Position numbers and translations under genes: made by a program. Shown here in pieces: positions 24,862 through 33,611 of a stretch of 64,000 bases of DNA. The DNA is from Cognatiyoonia sp965661665 (GTDB taxonomy: Bacteria > Pseudomonadota > Alphaproteobacteria > Rhodobacterales > Rhodobacteraceae): NCBI RefSeq assembly GCF_965661665.1, contig NZ_CBFIEO010000006.1, positions 62,001 through 126,000 on the forward strand, written 5' to 3'. Each line of letters begins with the position of its first letter. The first letter of the stretch is position 1. The notes beneath the pieces were generated by a model. That model searched no databases. It was given only the letters and a program-made list of their open reading frames with translations, and was not told the DNA's origin.

Positions 24862-26868
24862 ATGGCCATTCTTCTTGGTGTCGATACGGGCGGAACCTAT
24901 ACCGATGCCGTTCTGATCGACGATACGTCCGATACAGTCATCTCCAAAAGCAAATCCCTCACAACGCGCCCTAACCTTGCGCTGGGCGTGGGTCGCGTGA
25001 TTGATGCGGTTCTGGCGGGGTCAAAGGTTGATGTCGCAGACATCGGCCTCGTCTCCCTCTCCACCACACTTGCCACAAACGCTTTGGTCGAAGGGCAGGG
25101 CGGTAAGGTGGCTTTGGTCTTTGTGGGGTTTGAAGAGGCGGAGCTTGATCGCGATGGCCTGCGGGAGGCTTTGGCCGGCGATCCGGTGATTTTCATGGCT
25201 GGCGGGCACGATCATTCGGGGACGGAAAAGGCATCGCCAGATCTGGACTCGTTGCGGCAGCAGTTGACGGGCTGGCCTGCGGGTATCACGGGGTTCGCAG
25301 TTGCGGCCCGTTTCGCCACCCGCAATCCTAGCCACGAAAAGGCGATCCGCGATGTTATCAGGGAGGCGACGGGAAAGCCGGTGACCTGTTCACACGAACT
25401 ATCTTCCGCCCTTGGGGGGCCGAAGCGGGCGCTCACGGCGGTTTTGAATGCCCGCCTCATTGGGATGATCGACCGGTTGATCCAAGCCTGTGAGACGCAC
25501 CTGTCCGGCATCGGCATCACCGCGCGGTTGATGGTGGTACGGGGCGATGGGGCGCTTATTTCGGCGGAACTGGCCAAGAAAAGGCCGATTGAGACTATCC
25601 TGAGTGGACCCGCCGCCTCGATCGAAGGCGCGCGGTGGCTGACGCAGGAAACGGATGCTTTGGTCAGCGATATTGGCGGCACAACGACGGACATTTGCTT
25701 GCTTAGGGACGGGCGTCCTCAGATTGATTCTAAGGGGGCACGTGTCGGCAAGTTTCGCACGATGATCGAAGCGGTCGCGATGCGGACGCATGGGCTTGGT
25801 GGCGACAGTGAGGTGCATGTGGAGCAGGGTCTGCGCCTTGGGCTGCGCCTCGGCCCGCGCCGGATCATGCCCATCTCCCTTCTGGCGCTGGATCACCCGG
25901 AGTTGGTGCATCAGCCATTGTCGAACGCGGTGAATACAGAACAGCCCTTGGTGGATGGTGGGCGGTTTGTTGTGCCGGTTTGGGCGGGGCCGGTGCCAGA
26001 GGGGCTCAACAAGCGCGAAGCGGCGATTGCCGAGCGGTTGCTGAACGGTCCGCAACGGTTGGCCCATGCCGCACCCTCACGGGTGGAGGCTCCGGCGCTT
26101 CGCCGTTTGGTGACACGCGGGTTGGTTATTGAAGCCGGAGTGACGACGTCTGATGCCGCGCATGTTTTGGGGTTGGTTGACACATGGGATGCGGCGGCGG
26201 CGCGGCTTGCTTTGACGATTTTTGCGCGGCAGCGAACGGGTGGTGGTGATCGTCTGGCAGAAACGCCAGAGGCAATGGCGCAGATGATCATTGATCAACT
26301 GGCGACACAGACGGTCGATTGTCTGCTGCAATCTGCTTTTGCTGAAGATCCATTCGACTTTAAGTTGCCGGTCGAGGATCTGTCTAACCACCCGCTGATT
26401 CATGCGGGACTGCGCGGGCACAAAGGGGTGGTAGAGACAAAGCTGAACCTCGCCGTGCCCGTCATTGGATTGGGGGCCTCGGCAGGCTCATATTATGGCG
26501 CGGTCGGTGATGCGCTGGGCACGCGGACGATTTTGCCTGAGCACTCTGACGTGGCGAACGCGATTGGGGCGGTTGTGGGCCATGTGACCATTCAAGCCAA
26601 AGGCAATCTGGAATCTGCTGGGGCGGGTCGGATCAACGCACACTTGAGCGCCGGTCCCAAAGGGTTCGCGGATGAAGCGACCGCCGTCGCTGCACTTGAG
26701 GCGGAGCTAAAGTCCAAAGCCTTGGCGGATGCCGAAGCCTCCGGCGTCGACGCCCCGCAGATCGTGGTGGAGATCGACCGCCAGACTGCCATGGTTGAGA
26801 ATGCCGAGATGTTCATCAGCGCGACGGTCAGCGTCACCGCTCGTGGCCGTCCGCGCATCGCGAATTGA
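24862..26868 (+). CDS. Hydantoinase/oxoprolinase family protein (HyuA-like)
   Basis: 668 residues, with an AAGGA site six bases upstream. It belongs to the ATP-dependent N-methylhydantoinase A / 5-oxoprolinase superfamily: the first phosphate motif G-V-D-T-G-G-T-Y-T-D is at residues 6-15 and the second S-D-I-G-G-T-T-T-D near 271. Such proteins usually open cyclic amides or carboxylate ketones with ATP and pair with a HyuB subunit, but no hyuB-like gene is adjacent, so the substrate is open. It stands alone upstream of the ynjF-like gene. Confidence 0.88.
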   Translation: MAILLGVDTGGTYTDAVLIDDTSDTVISKSKSLTTRPNLALGVGRVIDAVLAGSKVDVADIGLVSLSTTLATNALVEGQGGKVALVFVGFEEAELDRDGLREALAGDPVIFMAGGHDHSGTEKASPDLDSLRQQLTGWPAGITGFAVAARFATRNPSHEKAIRDVIREATGKPVTCSHELSSALGGPKRALTAVLNARLIGMIDRLIQACETHLSGIGITARLMVVRGDGALISAELAKKRPIETILSGPAASIEGARWLTQETDALVSDIGGTTTDICLLRDGRPQIDSKGARVGKFRTMIEAVAMRTHGLGGDSEVHVEQGLRLGLRLGPRRIMPISLLALDHPELVHQPLSNAVNTEQPLVDGGRFVVPVWAGPVPEGLNKREAAIAERLLNGPQRLAHAAPSRVEAPALRRLVTRGLVIEAGVTTSDAAHVLGLVDTWDAAAARLALTIFARQRTGGGDRLAETPEAMAQMIIDQLATQTVDCLLQSAFAEDPFDFKLPVEDLSNHPLIHAGLRGHKGVVETKLNLAVPVIGLGASAGSYYGAVGDALGTRTILPEHSDVANAIGAVVGHVTIQAKGNLESAGAGRINAHLSAGPKGFADEATAVAALEAELKSKALADAEASGVDAPQIVVEIDRQTAMVENAEMFISATVSVTARGRPRIAN

Positions 26869-26950
26869 CACAGGTCTCACGATCGCGTCATCCCGATTGC
26901 ATGAAACGGGGCGCATCTGTCACAAGCCTGCAAAGACCAAAGGACCCGAC

Positions 26951-27559
26951 GTGCTCGACAAACACGCCAGAAAGTTGATCGACCCACCGCTGAACCGCCT
27001 TGGACAGTGGATTGCAGGGGCTGGCTTGTCGGCAAATGATGTAACTTTGATTGGCTTGGGGCTTGGACTGTTCTCCGCTGCGCTGATTGCCTTGGGCCTC
27101 ACAGGATTGGCGCTTGTCGTGCTTCTCCTCAGCCGCTTGGCTGATGGCCTTGATGGGGCGGTGGCCCGCGTGATGCAAAAGACTGACTTCGGCGGCTACC
27201 TCGATATCACGTGCGACTTTCTATTCTATGGCGCGATCCCGCTGGGGTTTGTCATCATGGACCCAGACAGCAACGCCATCGCGGGGGCTTTTTTGCTGCT
27301 GTCGTTTTACTTCAACGGCGCAAGCTTCCTCGGCTTTGCGATACTGGCCGAAATGTACGAGATGGACTCGATCGAACAGGGCCAAAAATCGCTCTACTAT
27401 TCAAACGGGCTTCTGGAAGGGACGGAGACGATCGGCTTCTTTGTTCTGCTCTGCCTACTCCCTACACTTTTCGCACCGCTGGCATGGCTCTTTGGCGCGC
27501 TTTGCTTTGCGACCGCAATTCTGCGCATTTACGCTGCGCGGGACATTTTCACTGACTAA
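26951..27559 (+). CDS. ynjF: CDP-alcohol phosphatidyltransferase (YnjF-like)
   Basis: 202 residues from a GTG at 26951 with AAAGGA upstream. Integral membrane enzyme with the complete family motif D-G-x2-A-R-x8-G-x3-D-x3-D (D-G-A-V-A-R then G-G-Y-L-D-I-T-C-D, about residues 66-88) and several hydrophobic helices. It would transfer a phosphatidyl group from CDP-diacylglycerol to an alcohol of unknown identity. The next three genes match ynjB, ynjC and ynjD, and E. coli has ynjF in the same cluster, which supports the name. Its stop is 12 bases before ynjB. Confidence 0.88.
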   Translation: MLDKHARKLIDPPLNRLGQWIAGAGLSANDVTLIGLGLGLFSAALIALGLTGLALVVLLLSRLADGLDGAVARVMQKTDFGGYLDITCDFLFYGAIPLGFVIMDPDSNAIAGAFLLLSFYFNGASFLGFAILAEMYEMDSIEQGQKSLYYSNGLLEGTETIGFFVLLCLLPTLFAPLAWLFGALCFATAILRIYAARDIFTD

Positions 27560-27571
27560 GGACATGAACAT

Positions 27572-28771
27572 ATGAAATATCTTGCCATTCTTGCGGCCTT
27601 TTTGACGCCTCTTCCCACACTGGCCGAAACCGATCCAGCGGATTGGGACGCTGTGACCGAAGCGGCCAAAGGCCAGACGGTGTATTGGAACGCTTGGGGC
27701 GGCTCTACCACGACCAACGACTTCATCGCATGGATCGGCAGCCGCGTGGCAGAAGACTATGGCGTGACGCTGGAACATGTGAAGCTATCCTCTACCGCTG
27801 ACGCCGTGACCCGCGTGATCGCGGAAAAGGACTCGGGCGAGAATGACGATGGTGCCATCGACATGATCTGGATCAACGGTGCGAACTTCGCCGCCATGAA
27901 AGAGGCGGATTTGCTGTTTGGTCCCTTTGCTGAGCAGTTGCCGAATTGGCAGTTCGTGGATGTGGACGGCAAGACCGTTCAGACCGATTTCACCGTGCCG
28001 GTCGAGGGCTATGAAAGCCCTTGGGCGATGGCGCAGGTAGTTTTTGTTCATGACACGGCAGACATGCCGGAGCGTTTGGGCGACATGGTAGCCTTACAAG
28101 AGTGGGCCGCCAACAACCCAGGTCGGTTCACATATCCACAGCCGCCGGACTTCCTAGGCACGACATTTCTGAAGCAGGTTTTGGTCGATATTTTGCCTGA
28201 CCCTTCTGTTCTGTCGCTGCCAGTGTCAGAAAACATCTATGCCGACGTCACAGCTCCGCTTTGGGCTTATCTTGATGAACTGACACCGAACCTGTGGCGT
28301 CAGGGCCGCTCTTATCCGGCCACTGGCACGGCGCAATTCCAATTGATTGCAGATGGCGAAGTTGATCTGGCGATTTCGTTTAGCCCGGGTGCAGCCTCCA
28401 CCGCGATTTCAAATGATGAACTGCCACCGACCGTGCGCACTTTCGTTCTGGACAAAGGCACGATTGGAAACGCTTCCTTTGTGGCGATCCCCTATAACTC
28501 CGGCTCCAAAGAAGCGGCGATGGTTGTCGCCAACTTCCTGATGTCGCCAAAGGCGCAGGCCCGCGCTCAAGACCCAGGGGTTTTGGGCTATGGTACCGTG
28601 TTGAATATGGACGCCTTGAGCGCCGAAGACCGCGCCGCTTTTGACGCGCTAGAACTTGGCATCGCGACCCTGTCGCCTGCCGAACTCGGCACAGCACAGC
28701 CTGAGCCGCACCCAAGCTGGATGACCCGCGTCGCGGATGACTGGGTAGAGCGCTACGGCGTCGCGCAATAA
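27572..28771 (+). CDS. ynjB: ABC transporter substrate-binding protein (YnjB-like)
   Basis: 399 residues with a signal peptide (M-K-Y-L-A-I-L-A-A-F-L, cleavage near L-A-E at 18-19). The mature start V-Y-W-N-A-W-G-G-S and the D-M-I-W-I-N-G-x-N-F segment are typical of the YnjB branch of iron/thiamine-type binding proteins. It should capture a solute in the periplasm for the YnjC-YnjD transporter; the ligand is unknown. A stem-loop follows the stop (28779-28799), a common way to keep more mRNA for the binding protein than for the membrane parts. Confidence 0.9.
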   Translation: MKYLAILAAFLTPLPTLAETDPADWDAVTEAAKGQTVYWNAWGGSTTTNDFIAWIGSRVAEDYGVTLEHVKLSSTADAVTRVIAEKDSGENDDGAIDMIWINGANFAAMKEADLLFGPFAEQLPNWQFVDVDGKTVQTDFTVPVEGYESPWAMAQVVFVHDTADMPERLGDMVALQEWAANNPGRFTYPQPPDFLGTTFLKQVLVDILPDPSVLSLPVSENIYADVTAPLWAYLDELTPNLWRQGRSYPATGTAQFQLIADGEVDLAISFSPGAASTAISNDELPPTVRTFVLDKGTIGNASFVAIPYNSGSKEAAMVVANFLMSPKAQARAQDPGVLGYGTVLNMDALSAEDRAAFDALELGIATLSPAELGTAQPEPHPSWMTRVADDWVERYGVAQ

Positions 28772-28778
28772 AACATTG

Positions 28779-28799
28779 CCCCTGCCGGCGACGGTGGGG
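28779..28799 (+). terminator. Intra-operon stem-loop between ynjB and ynjC
   Basis: CCCC-TG-CCG pairs with CGG-T-GGGG around a GCGA loop, followed by ACTTTTC. It probably acts as a partial terminator or as a 3' end protecting the binding-protein mRNA. Confidence 0.6.
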
Positions 28800-28810
28800 A
28801 CTTTTCTGTT

Positions 28811-30505
28811 ATGTTCCATCGCAAGGCCCTTCCCCTTCTGCCCGTCTTGACGGTGCTTGTGATGCTTGGCCCGCTGATTGCGGGGCTATGGGGCACGATC
28901 TTGCCAGCTTTTGGGCATTTGCCGTCGGCTGGATTGACCGGACCGAATGGCAGCGGATTCACGGCGCTTATGGACTGGCCCGGCTTTGGCAAAAGCGTGC
29001 AGTTGTCGGTTGTAACAGGCTTCGCCTCAACCCTCATCGCATTGGCCATTGTCATGCTTGTGGTCGCTGGTTGGTCCGGCACGCGGCCGTTCACGGCGCT
29101 GGAGCGGTTGTTGTCGCCGCTTCTGTCTGTTCCGCACGCAGCAGCCGCTTTTGGTCTGGCGTTCCTAATCGCCCCCTCCGGCTGGCTGTCGCGGCTCTTC
29201 TCCCCTTGGCTGACGGGGTGGGAGCGTCCGCCTGATTTGTTGATCCTTAACGACAGTCTTGGCCTCACGATGATCGCAGGTTTGGTCATCAAAGAGGTGC
29301 CTTTTCTTTTGCTAATGACCTTGGCCGCACTCGGACAAGCGCAATCGGCACAATCGCGGGGTGTCGCGGCAGCTTTGGGATATGGGCGCGTGACAGGGTG
29401 GTTGAAAACGGTCTTCCCGCGCATTTATGCGCAGATCAAACTGCCCGTCTACGTCGTCTTGGCCTACTCCATGTCTGTTGTAGATGTGGCGATCATTTTG
29501 GGGCCGAACACGCCAAGCACCCTGTCGGTTCAAATCGTCCGCTGGATGGCTGACCCTGACATTGCGATGCGGGTGCAATCGGCCTCTGCCGCATTGGTGC
29601 AACTGGCACTGGTGATTGGCGCGCTGCTCCTTTGGAGACTGGGGGAGCGGGCGGTCGCCGCCCTCGGCCACCGCTGGGTGATGAGAGGGCGACGCGGTAA
29701 GGCAGATCGTGTGGTTGCGGGGTTGGCTTTGGGCGCGGGTATGACCGCGGCGCTGGCGGTACTTTTGGGCCTCGTCGTTTTGCTGGTCTGGTCTTTCGCA
29801 GGCTTCTGGGGATTCCCCGATGCCTTGCCGCAAGCCTTCACGCTCAAAAGCTGGATGCGGCACAGCATGGGTGTGCTCGACGCGCTTTGGGAAACGGCGG
29901 TGATCGCGGTGCCGGTCACACTCGCGGCGTTGATGCTAACCATCGGGTGTTTGGAGGCCGAGTATCGCTATGGTCTGCGCCTTTCCCAGCGGGGGATATG
30001 GTTGCTTTATCTGCCGCTCTTGATGCCGCAAACCGCGTTCTTGCCCGGGCTTCAAACCTTCATGTTGTCACTTGGCGCGGACGTGGGCCGTGTGCCAGTG
30101 ATGTTGGCGCATCTGGTATTTGTCCTGCCTTATGTCTTCCTTTCCTTGGCTGACCCGTTCCGCGCGTGGGACAGCCGGTTTGGAACCACTGCGGCCGCAT
30201 TGTCGGCAAGCCCTGCCGGCGTCCTTTGGCGCGTTCGGCTGCCCATGCTCTTGCGCCCAATCCTGACTGCTGTGGCCGTGGGCCTTGTCGTGTCAGTCGG
30301 GCAGTATCTGGCGACACTGCTGATTGGCGGGGGCCGTGTGCAGACGCTGACGACAGAGGCGGTGGCGCTCTCTTCCGGCGGTGACAGGCGGGCGATTGGT
30401 GTCTACGGTTTGATGCAAACAGGGGCCGCGCTCATGCCATTTGCGCTTGCCCTAATGATCCCCGCGCTTCTTTGGCGCAACAGGCGAGGGCTGCGTTATG
30501 GCTAA
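28811..30505 (+). CDS. ynjC: ABC transporter permease, fused double-domain (YnjC-like)
   Basis: 564 residues with about twelve hydrophobic segments arranged as two permease units in one chain, as in thiamine/iron-type importers (ThiP, FbpB) and E. coli YnjC. EAA-type loops appear in each half (the one near A-A-A-L-G-Y-G-R-V-T-G and the one near A-A-A-L-S-A-S-P-A-G-V). It pairs with the ynjD ATPase, which begins eight bases before its stop. Confidence 0.9.
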   Translation: MFHRKALPLLPVLTVLVMLGPLIAGLWGTILPAFGHLPSAGLTGPNGSGFTALMDWPGFGKSVQLSVVTGFASTLIALAIVMLVVAGWSGTRPFTALERLLSPLLSVPHAAAAFGLAFLIAPSGWLSRLFSPWLTGWERPPDLLILNDSLGLTMIAGLVIKEVPFLLLMTLAALGQAQSAQSRGVAAALGYGRVTGWLKTVFPRIYAQIKLPVYVVLAYSMSVVDVAIILGPNTPSTLSVQIVRWMADPDIAMRVQSASAALVQLALVIGALLLWRLGERAVAALGHRWVMRGRRGKADRVVAGLALGAGMTAALAVLLGLVVLLVWSFAGFWGFPDALPQAFTLKSWMRHSMGVLDALWETAVIAVPVTLAALMLTIGCLEAEYRYGLRLSQRGIWLLYLPLLMPQTAFLPGLQTFMLSLGADVGRVPVMLAHLVFVLPYVFLSLADPFRAWDSRFGTTAAALSASPAGVLWRVRLPMLLRPILTAVAVGLVVSVGQYLATLLIGGGRVQTLTTEAVALSSGGDRRAIGVYGLMQTGAALMPFALALMIPALLWRNRRGLRYG

Positions 30506-31157
30506 GGGTTTGACGTTGAAGAACGTGGTTGTTCGCAAGGATGGGCACACGTTGGTTGCCGTCGATCACCACATCGCACCAGGGCAGGTGCTGACCCTGA
30601 TGGGGCCGTCTGGGTCGGGCAAATCAACCTTGCTGTCCTACATCACCGGCACCCTAGCGCCCGCGTTTCGGGCCGAAGGGCGTGTGCTGCTGGATGGGGC
30701 TGACGTGACCGAAACGGCACCGCACAAGCGGCACATCGGCATCCTGTTTCAAGACGATCTTTTGTTCCCGCATCTCTCCGTCGGGGCAAACCTCGCCTTC
30801 GGCCTCGCCCCTGGTGGCAGCCGCGCGGAACGGGCGGAAAAGGTGGCAGAGGCGCTGATGGACGTGGGGCTAGACGGGTACGCTGACCGCGACCCTGCCA
30901 CGCTCTCAGGTGGTCAAAAGGCGCGGGTCGCGCTTGTGCGGATGCTATTGTCAGAGCCGTCGGCGCTGTTGTTGGATGAAGCGTTCTCCCGCCTTGATGC
31001 GGGACGCCGTGCCCAAGTGCGCAGCTTTGTGTTTGACCGTGCGAAGGCCAAGAACCTGCCGGTTCTGATGGTCACACATGACGCCGATGATGCGGAGGCC
31101 GCAGGGGGCCATGTCATCAGTCTGGCCAGCGCCACCCCGCACGACGTGGCACCCTAA
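30498..31157 (+). CDS. ynjD: ABC transporter ATP-binding protein (YnjD-like)
   Basis: 219 residues with all ABC ATPase elements: Walker A G-P-S-G-S-G-K-S-T near 36-44, Q-loop F-Q-D-D, signature L-S-G-G-Q, Walker B A-L-L-L-D-E, D-loop S-R-L-D and the switch histidine in V-T-H-D. It overlaps ynjC by eight bases. Its last 41 bases overlap the convergent crtC gene. Confidence 0.92.
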   Translation: MAKGLTLKNVVVRKDGHTLVAVDHHIAPGQVLTLMGPSGSGKSTLLSYITGTLAPAFRAEGRVLLDGADVTETAPHKRHIGILFQDDLLFPHLSVGANLAFGLAPGGSRAERAEKVAEALMDVGLDGYADRDPATLSGGQKARVALVRMLLSEPSALLLDEAFSRLDAGRRAQVRSFVFDRAKAKNLPVLMVTHDADDAEAAGGHVISLASATPHDVAP

Positions 31158-32064
31158 CGGCCAGCATGGGCTTCAGCAGAGGTGACGCAAAGCGCCGCAG
31201 ATCGAGCGCCTCATGCACGCCCAAAACATCTTCACCGTTCAAACGCGTGCGCACAGCCGATCGCGAATAGAACGGTGCATCCAGCATACTGAGGTGCTGC
31301 TTTGGCGTCGCGCCGGGGTCAGCGCGCGTCTCCCGACGGACTTGCCAAAGCGAGTTTTTGAATCGTGTGAGTGGCGGCGCCTCCACATGTTCTGCTGATC
31401 CGTCTTCGCCGAATGCGATGGCGGTTTCATACTGCGATCCATCGCGGCGGGTGACGTCATAGAATGCCGTGGCCCCGTCCGAATGCGGGAAACAGCCCCA
31501 CGTCCAATAGTTGAAGTCCTGCTCCAACGCGCGGGTGCCAAAGTTGGCGTCAAAATACCCTTGCCCCGACCATTGCCAGCCCGACGCTTCAAGTTCGACA
31601 GTGATGTCCGACAAGGGCGCGAAGGGTCGCCAGACGTGTGTGCCGTCAGCGGCCAGCGGCAATTCCACATCCGTCACTGCGCGCGGCGTCACCGTGACCT
31701 GACCGCGCACGCGGCTGACCAAAGGCGGGCTGCTGATTTCATTGATGTCAAAGATTAGTCTTTCGCCGTCCCAGCGCATCTGGCTGGGTCCAACCTGAAA
31801 CGTGTCGCGAGTGGTCCTCAATGCCTCGCGCCCGCGATCGGTCATCGTGAAACGCCCGCCGGGGCCGTAGGTGGCGACATTGATGCAGCAGTGATTATCG
31901 GGATCCTTGCGGCCAGACCACGCATACCAAGGCGAAAAGACCGAGCCGATAAAACTTATGATGGAGATCGCTTTGGTGCCGCAGCTGCTGATCCCGTCGA
32001 CATACCACCACGCATACCCGTTTGGCGGGACGTCGAGGTGGAACTGAGGTCCGCCTTGATCGCC
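31117..32064 (-). CDS. crtC: Carotenoid 1,2-hydratase (hydroxyneurosporene synthase), start uncertain
   Basis: Adds water across the terminal double bond of neurosporene-type carotenes in the spheroidene route. CrtC features: G-Y-A-W-W-Y-V-D-G-I-S, F-I-G-S-V-F-S-P-W-Y-A-W, and the W-T-W-G-C-F-P-H-S-D segment. The homology begins near 32064, inside the 3' end of crtD, but I find no ATG, GTG or TTG in frame between there and 32337. The ATG at 32337 would overlap crtD by 382 bases. The I-I-S-F-I-G site, where short Rhodobacter CrtC forms may begin, reads ATC-ATA instead of an ATG. A rare start codon, a start at 32337, or loss of the start are all possible. It is convergent with ynjD (41-base overlap). 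Confidence 0.82.
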   Translation of the reverse strand, partial: GDQGGPQFHLDVPPNGYAWWYVDGISSCGTKAISIISFIGSVFSPWYAWSGRKDPDNHCCINVATYGPGGRFTMTDRGREALRTTRDTFQVGPSQMRWDGERLIFDINEISSPPLVSRVRGQVTVTPRAVTDVELPLAADGTHVWRPFAPLSDITVELEASGWQWSGQGYFDANFGTRALEQDFNYWTWGCFPHSDGATAFYDVTRRDGSQYETAIAFGEDGSAEHVEAPPLTRFKNSLWQVRRETRADPGATPKQHLSMLDAPFYSRSAVRTRLNGEDVLGVHEALDLRRFASPLLKPMLAVRVPRRAGWRWPD

Positions 32065-33506
32065 TCGACTGCGTGCCGGGCGGAGAGTGTGGCCATCGGT
32101 ATCCCCGCGCCCGGATGTGCCCCGCCCCCCGTCAGGTAAAGGCCCGCCATGTCCGTTCGGGCCAGTGGCCGCTTCATCCCTGCCATGAGCCCTTGTGGGC
32201 TTCGCCCATAAAGCGACCCGAGGCTCGCCGGAAACAAGGCGTTGAAACCCGCCGGTGTTGTCAGCGTCGCGGGTTCCGGTCGCCTGTCGAAATGAAGGCC
32301 GAAGTTCCGAAGCCGGTTGAAGGTCTGTGTCTGACATGGATCTTTCTCCTCTCCGGCATCTATGCCGACAGGTGGTCCGTTCATGATGATTTCAAAGCGT
32401 TGCAGGGCGTCGCTTGCGAGGTTGCCGTGGTCTTGGGCGCAGACGTATAACGTTGCATCTGTGGGGTGGCGGCCCTGTTGCAGCGCGTCAAATTCTGCCT
32501 TTGGATCATGACCGAAGAACACGTTGTGATGGCTAAGCTCTACACCCGATGGTGCCGCAGCGAAGGCGTGAACATAGGCCGAAAGACTGCGCGGGTCTGT
32601 GCCGTCGGCCCCTACTGCGTTGGAGGCCGCGTGTCCCAAATCCCCCTGCACCAAAGCGCGGGGATCGCCGTTGAACACTACAATATCTGCCTCGATCTGA
32701 CCGGCATCGGTTTGCAAGCCAGCCGCGCGACCGTTCTGCTGAATGATGCGCCGGATGGGTGTATTGTAATGGAACGTGGCCCCAAAGCTTTCGGCAAGTT
32801 TAGCGATGGCTTTGGCGAGCGTGTGAATGCCTCCTTTGACCGACCACACGCCACGCGCCTCCGCGCTCCAGATCAGCGACAGGATGGCGGGCGATTGATA
32901 GGGGGAGCCACCGACGTAGGTGGCGTAGCGCCCGAAAAGTTGCTGCAACTGCGGGGAGGCGAAGGATTGGCGGAGGGTCGAGGCCAAGGTCCGATGCGGG
33001 GACATCGCCGCAATCAGACGCGGGTTTTTCAACACGGTCGCCACCATCTGTGGGGTTTTGGGCGCGGCGTATTGCATCATCGGCGCGTCAAACGCATCAA
33101 AGAGCATCTGCGCGCGGGCGTCGAAGGCATCAAATTGAGCTGCGTCCTGTGCACCAAAAGTGTCGCGGATGTTTGCGATGTTTTCGTCACGGTCGGCGGT
33201 GAGGTCCAAAACCGTGCCATCATCCCAGAAATGCCGCGCCAAGGTATGAAGCTGTGTCAGTGTCACATGGTTATGAATGTCCGCGCCAACGTCCCGAAAA
33301 AGGGCCTCAAACACCGGCAACATGGTCAAAACCGTCGGTCCTGCATCCACCGGCCCAGCAGCAGAGGGCAGCGTGCGGATCTTGCCACCCGGCGCGTCAT
33401 GCAGATCATAGACGGAGACATCGGCACCCCCTTGGGACAGCCGCAAAGCCGTGGCCAACCCTCCAATACCTGCACCAACAATTGCTATCCGTTTTCCTGC
33501 GATCAC
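31956..33506 (-). CDS. crtD: Methoxyneurosporene (1-hydroxycarotenoid 3,4-) dehydrogenase
   Basis: 516-residue FAD-dependent desaturase of the CrtI family that introduces the 3,4 double bond in the spheroidene route. The dinucleotide motif V-G-A-G-I-G-G-L-A-T-A is at 10-20 and the C-terminal family segment L-Y-L-T-G-G-G-A-H-P-G-A-G-I-P near 460-475. GTG start at 33506 has a strong GGAGGT site five bases upstream. It is divergent from crtE with two PpsR-type sites between them. The 3' end overlaps the crtC coding sequence. Confidence 0.94.
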   Translation of the reverse strand: MIAGKRIAIVGAGIGGLATALRLSQGGADVSVYDLHDAPGGKIRTLPSAAGPVDAGPTVLTMLPVFEALFRDVGADIHNHVTLTQLHTLARHFWDDGTVLDLTADRDENIANIRDTFGAQDAAQFDAFDARAQMLFDAFDAPMMQYAAPKTPQMVATVLKNPRLIAAMSPHRTLASTLRQSFASPQLQQLFGRYATYVGGSPYQSPAILSLIWSAEARGVWSVKGGIHTLAKAIAKLAESFGATFHYNTPIRRIIQQNGRAAGLQTDAGQIEADIVVFNGDPRALVQGDLGHAASNAVGADGTDPRSLSAYVHAFAAAPSGVELSHHNVFFGHDPKAEFDALQQGRHPTDATLYVCAQDHGNLASDALQRFEIIMNGPPVGIDAGEEKDPCQTQTFNRLRNFGLHFDRRPEPATLTTPAGFNALFPASLGSLYGRSPQGLMAGMKRPLARTDMAGLYLTGGGAHPGAGIPMATLSARHAVEAIKADLSSTSTSRQTGMRGGMSTGSAAAAPKRSPS

Positions 33507-33547
33507 TGCGCACCTCCGGGCTGGAGTGTTGACTCGAATAGAGAAAC

Positions 33548-33565
33548 TGTCCAGTCTAGTTTACA
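33548..33565. promoter_or_regulatory. PpsR/CrtJ-type operator 1 in crtD-crtE region
   Basis: TGTCCAGTCTAGTTTACA fits the TGT-N12-ACA pattern bound by the photosynthesis repressor PpsR (CrtJ). It is seven bases from the second site at 33573, close spacing suited to cooperative binding. Confidence 0.75.
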
Positions 33566-33572
33566 TATGTAG

Positions 33573-33590
33573 TGTAAACATAAATACACA
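33573..33590. promoter_or_regulatory. PpsR/CrtJ-type operator 2 in crtD-crtE region
   Basis: TGTAAACATAAATACACA fits TGT-N12-ACA and lies 21 bases before the crtE ATG. Together with 33548-33565 it should repress the divergent crtD and crtE promoters under oxygen. Confidence 0.75.
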
Positions 33591-33611
33591 ATATGGAATT
33601 TGGGAGGGCCG

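Noticed and set aside
32466..33572. Plus-strand open frame (368 codons) opposite crtD
   Set aside because: crtD has full family motifs and a strong start site; this frame has none.
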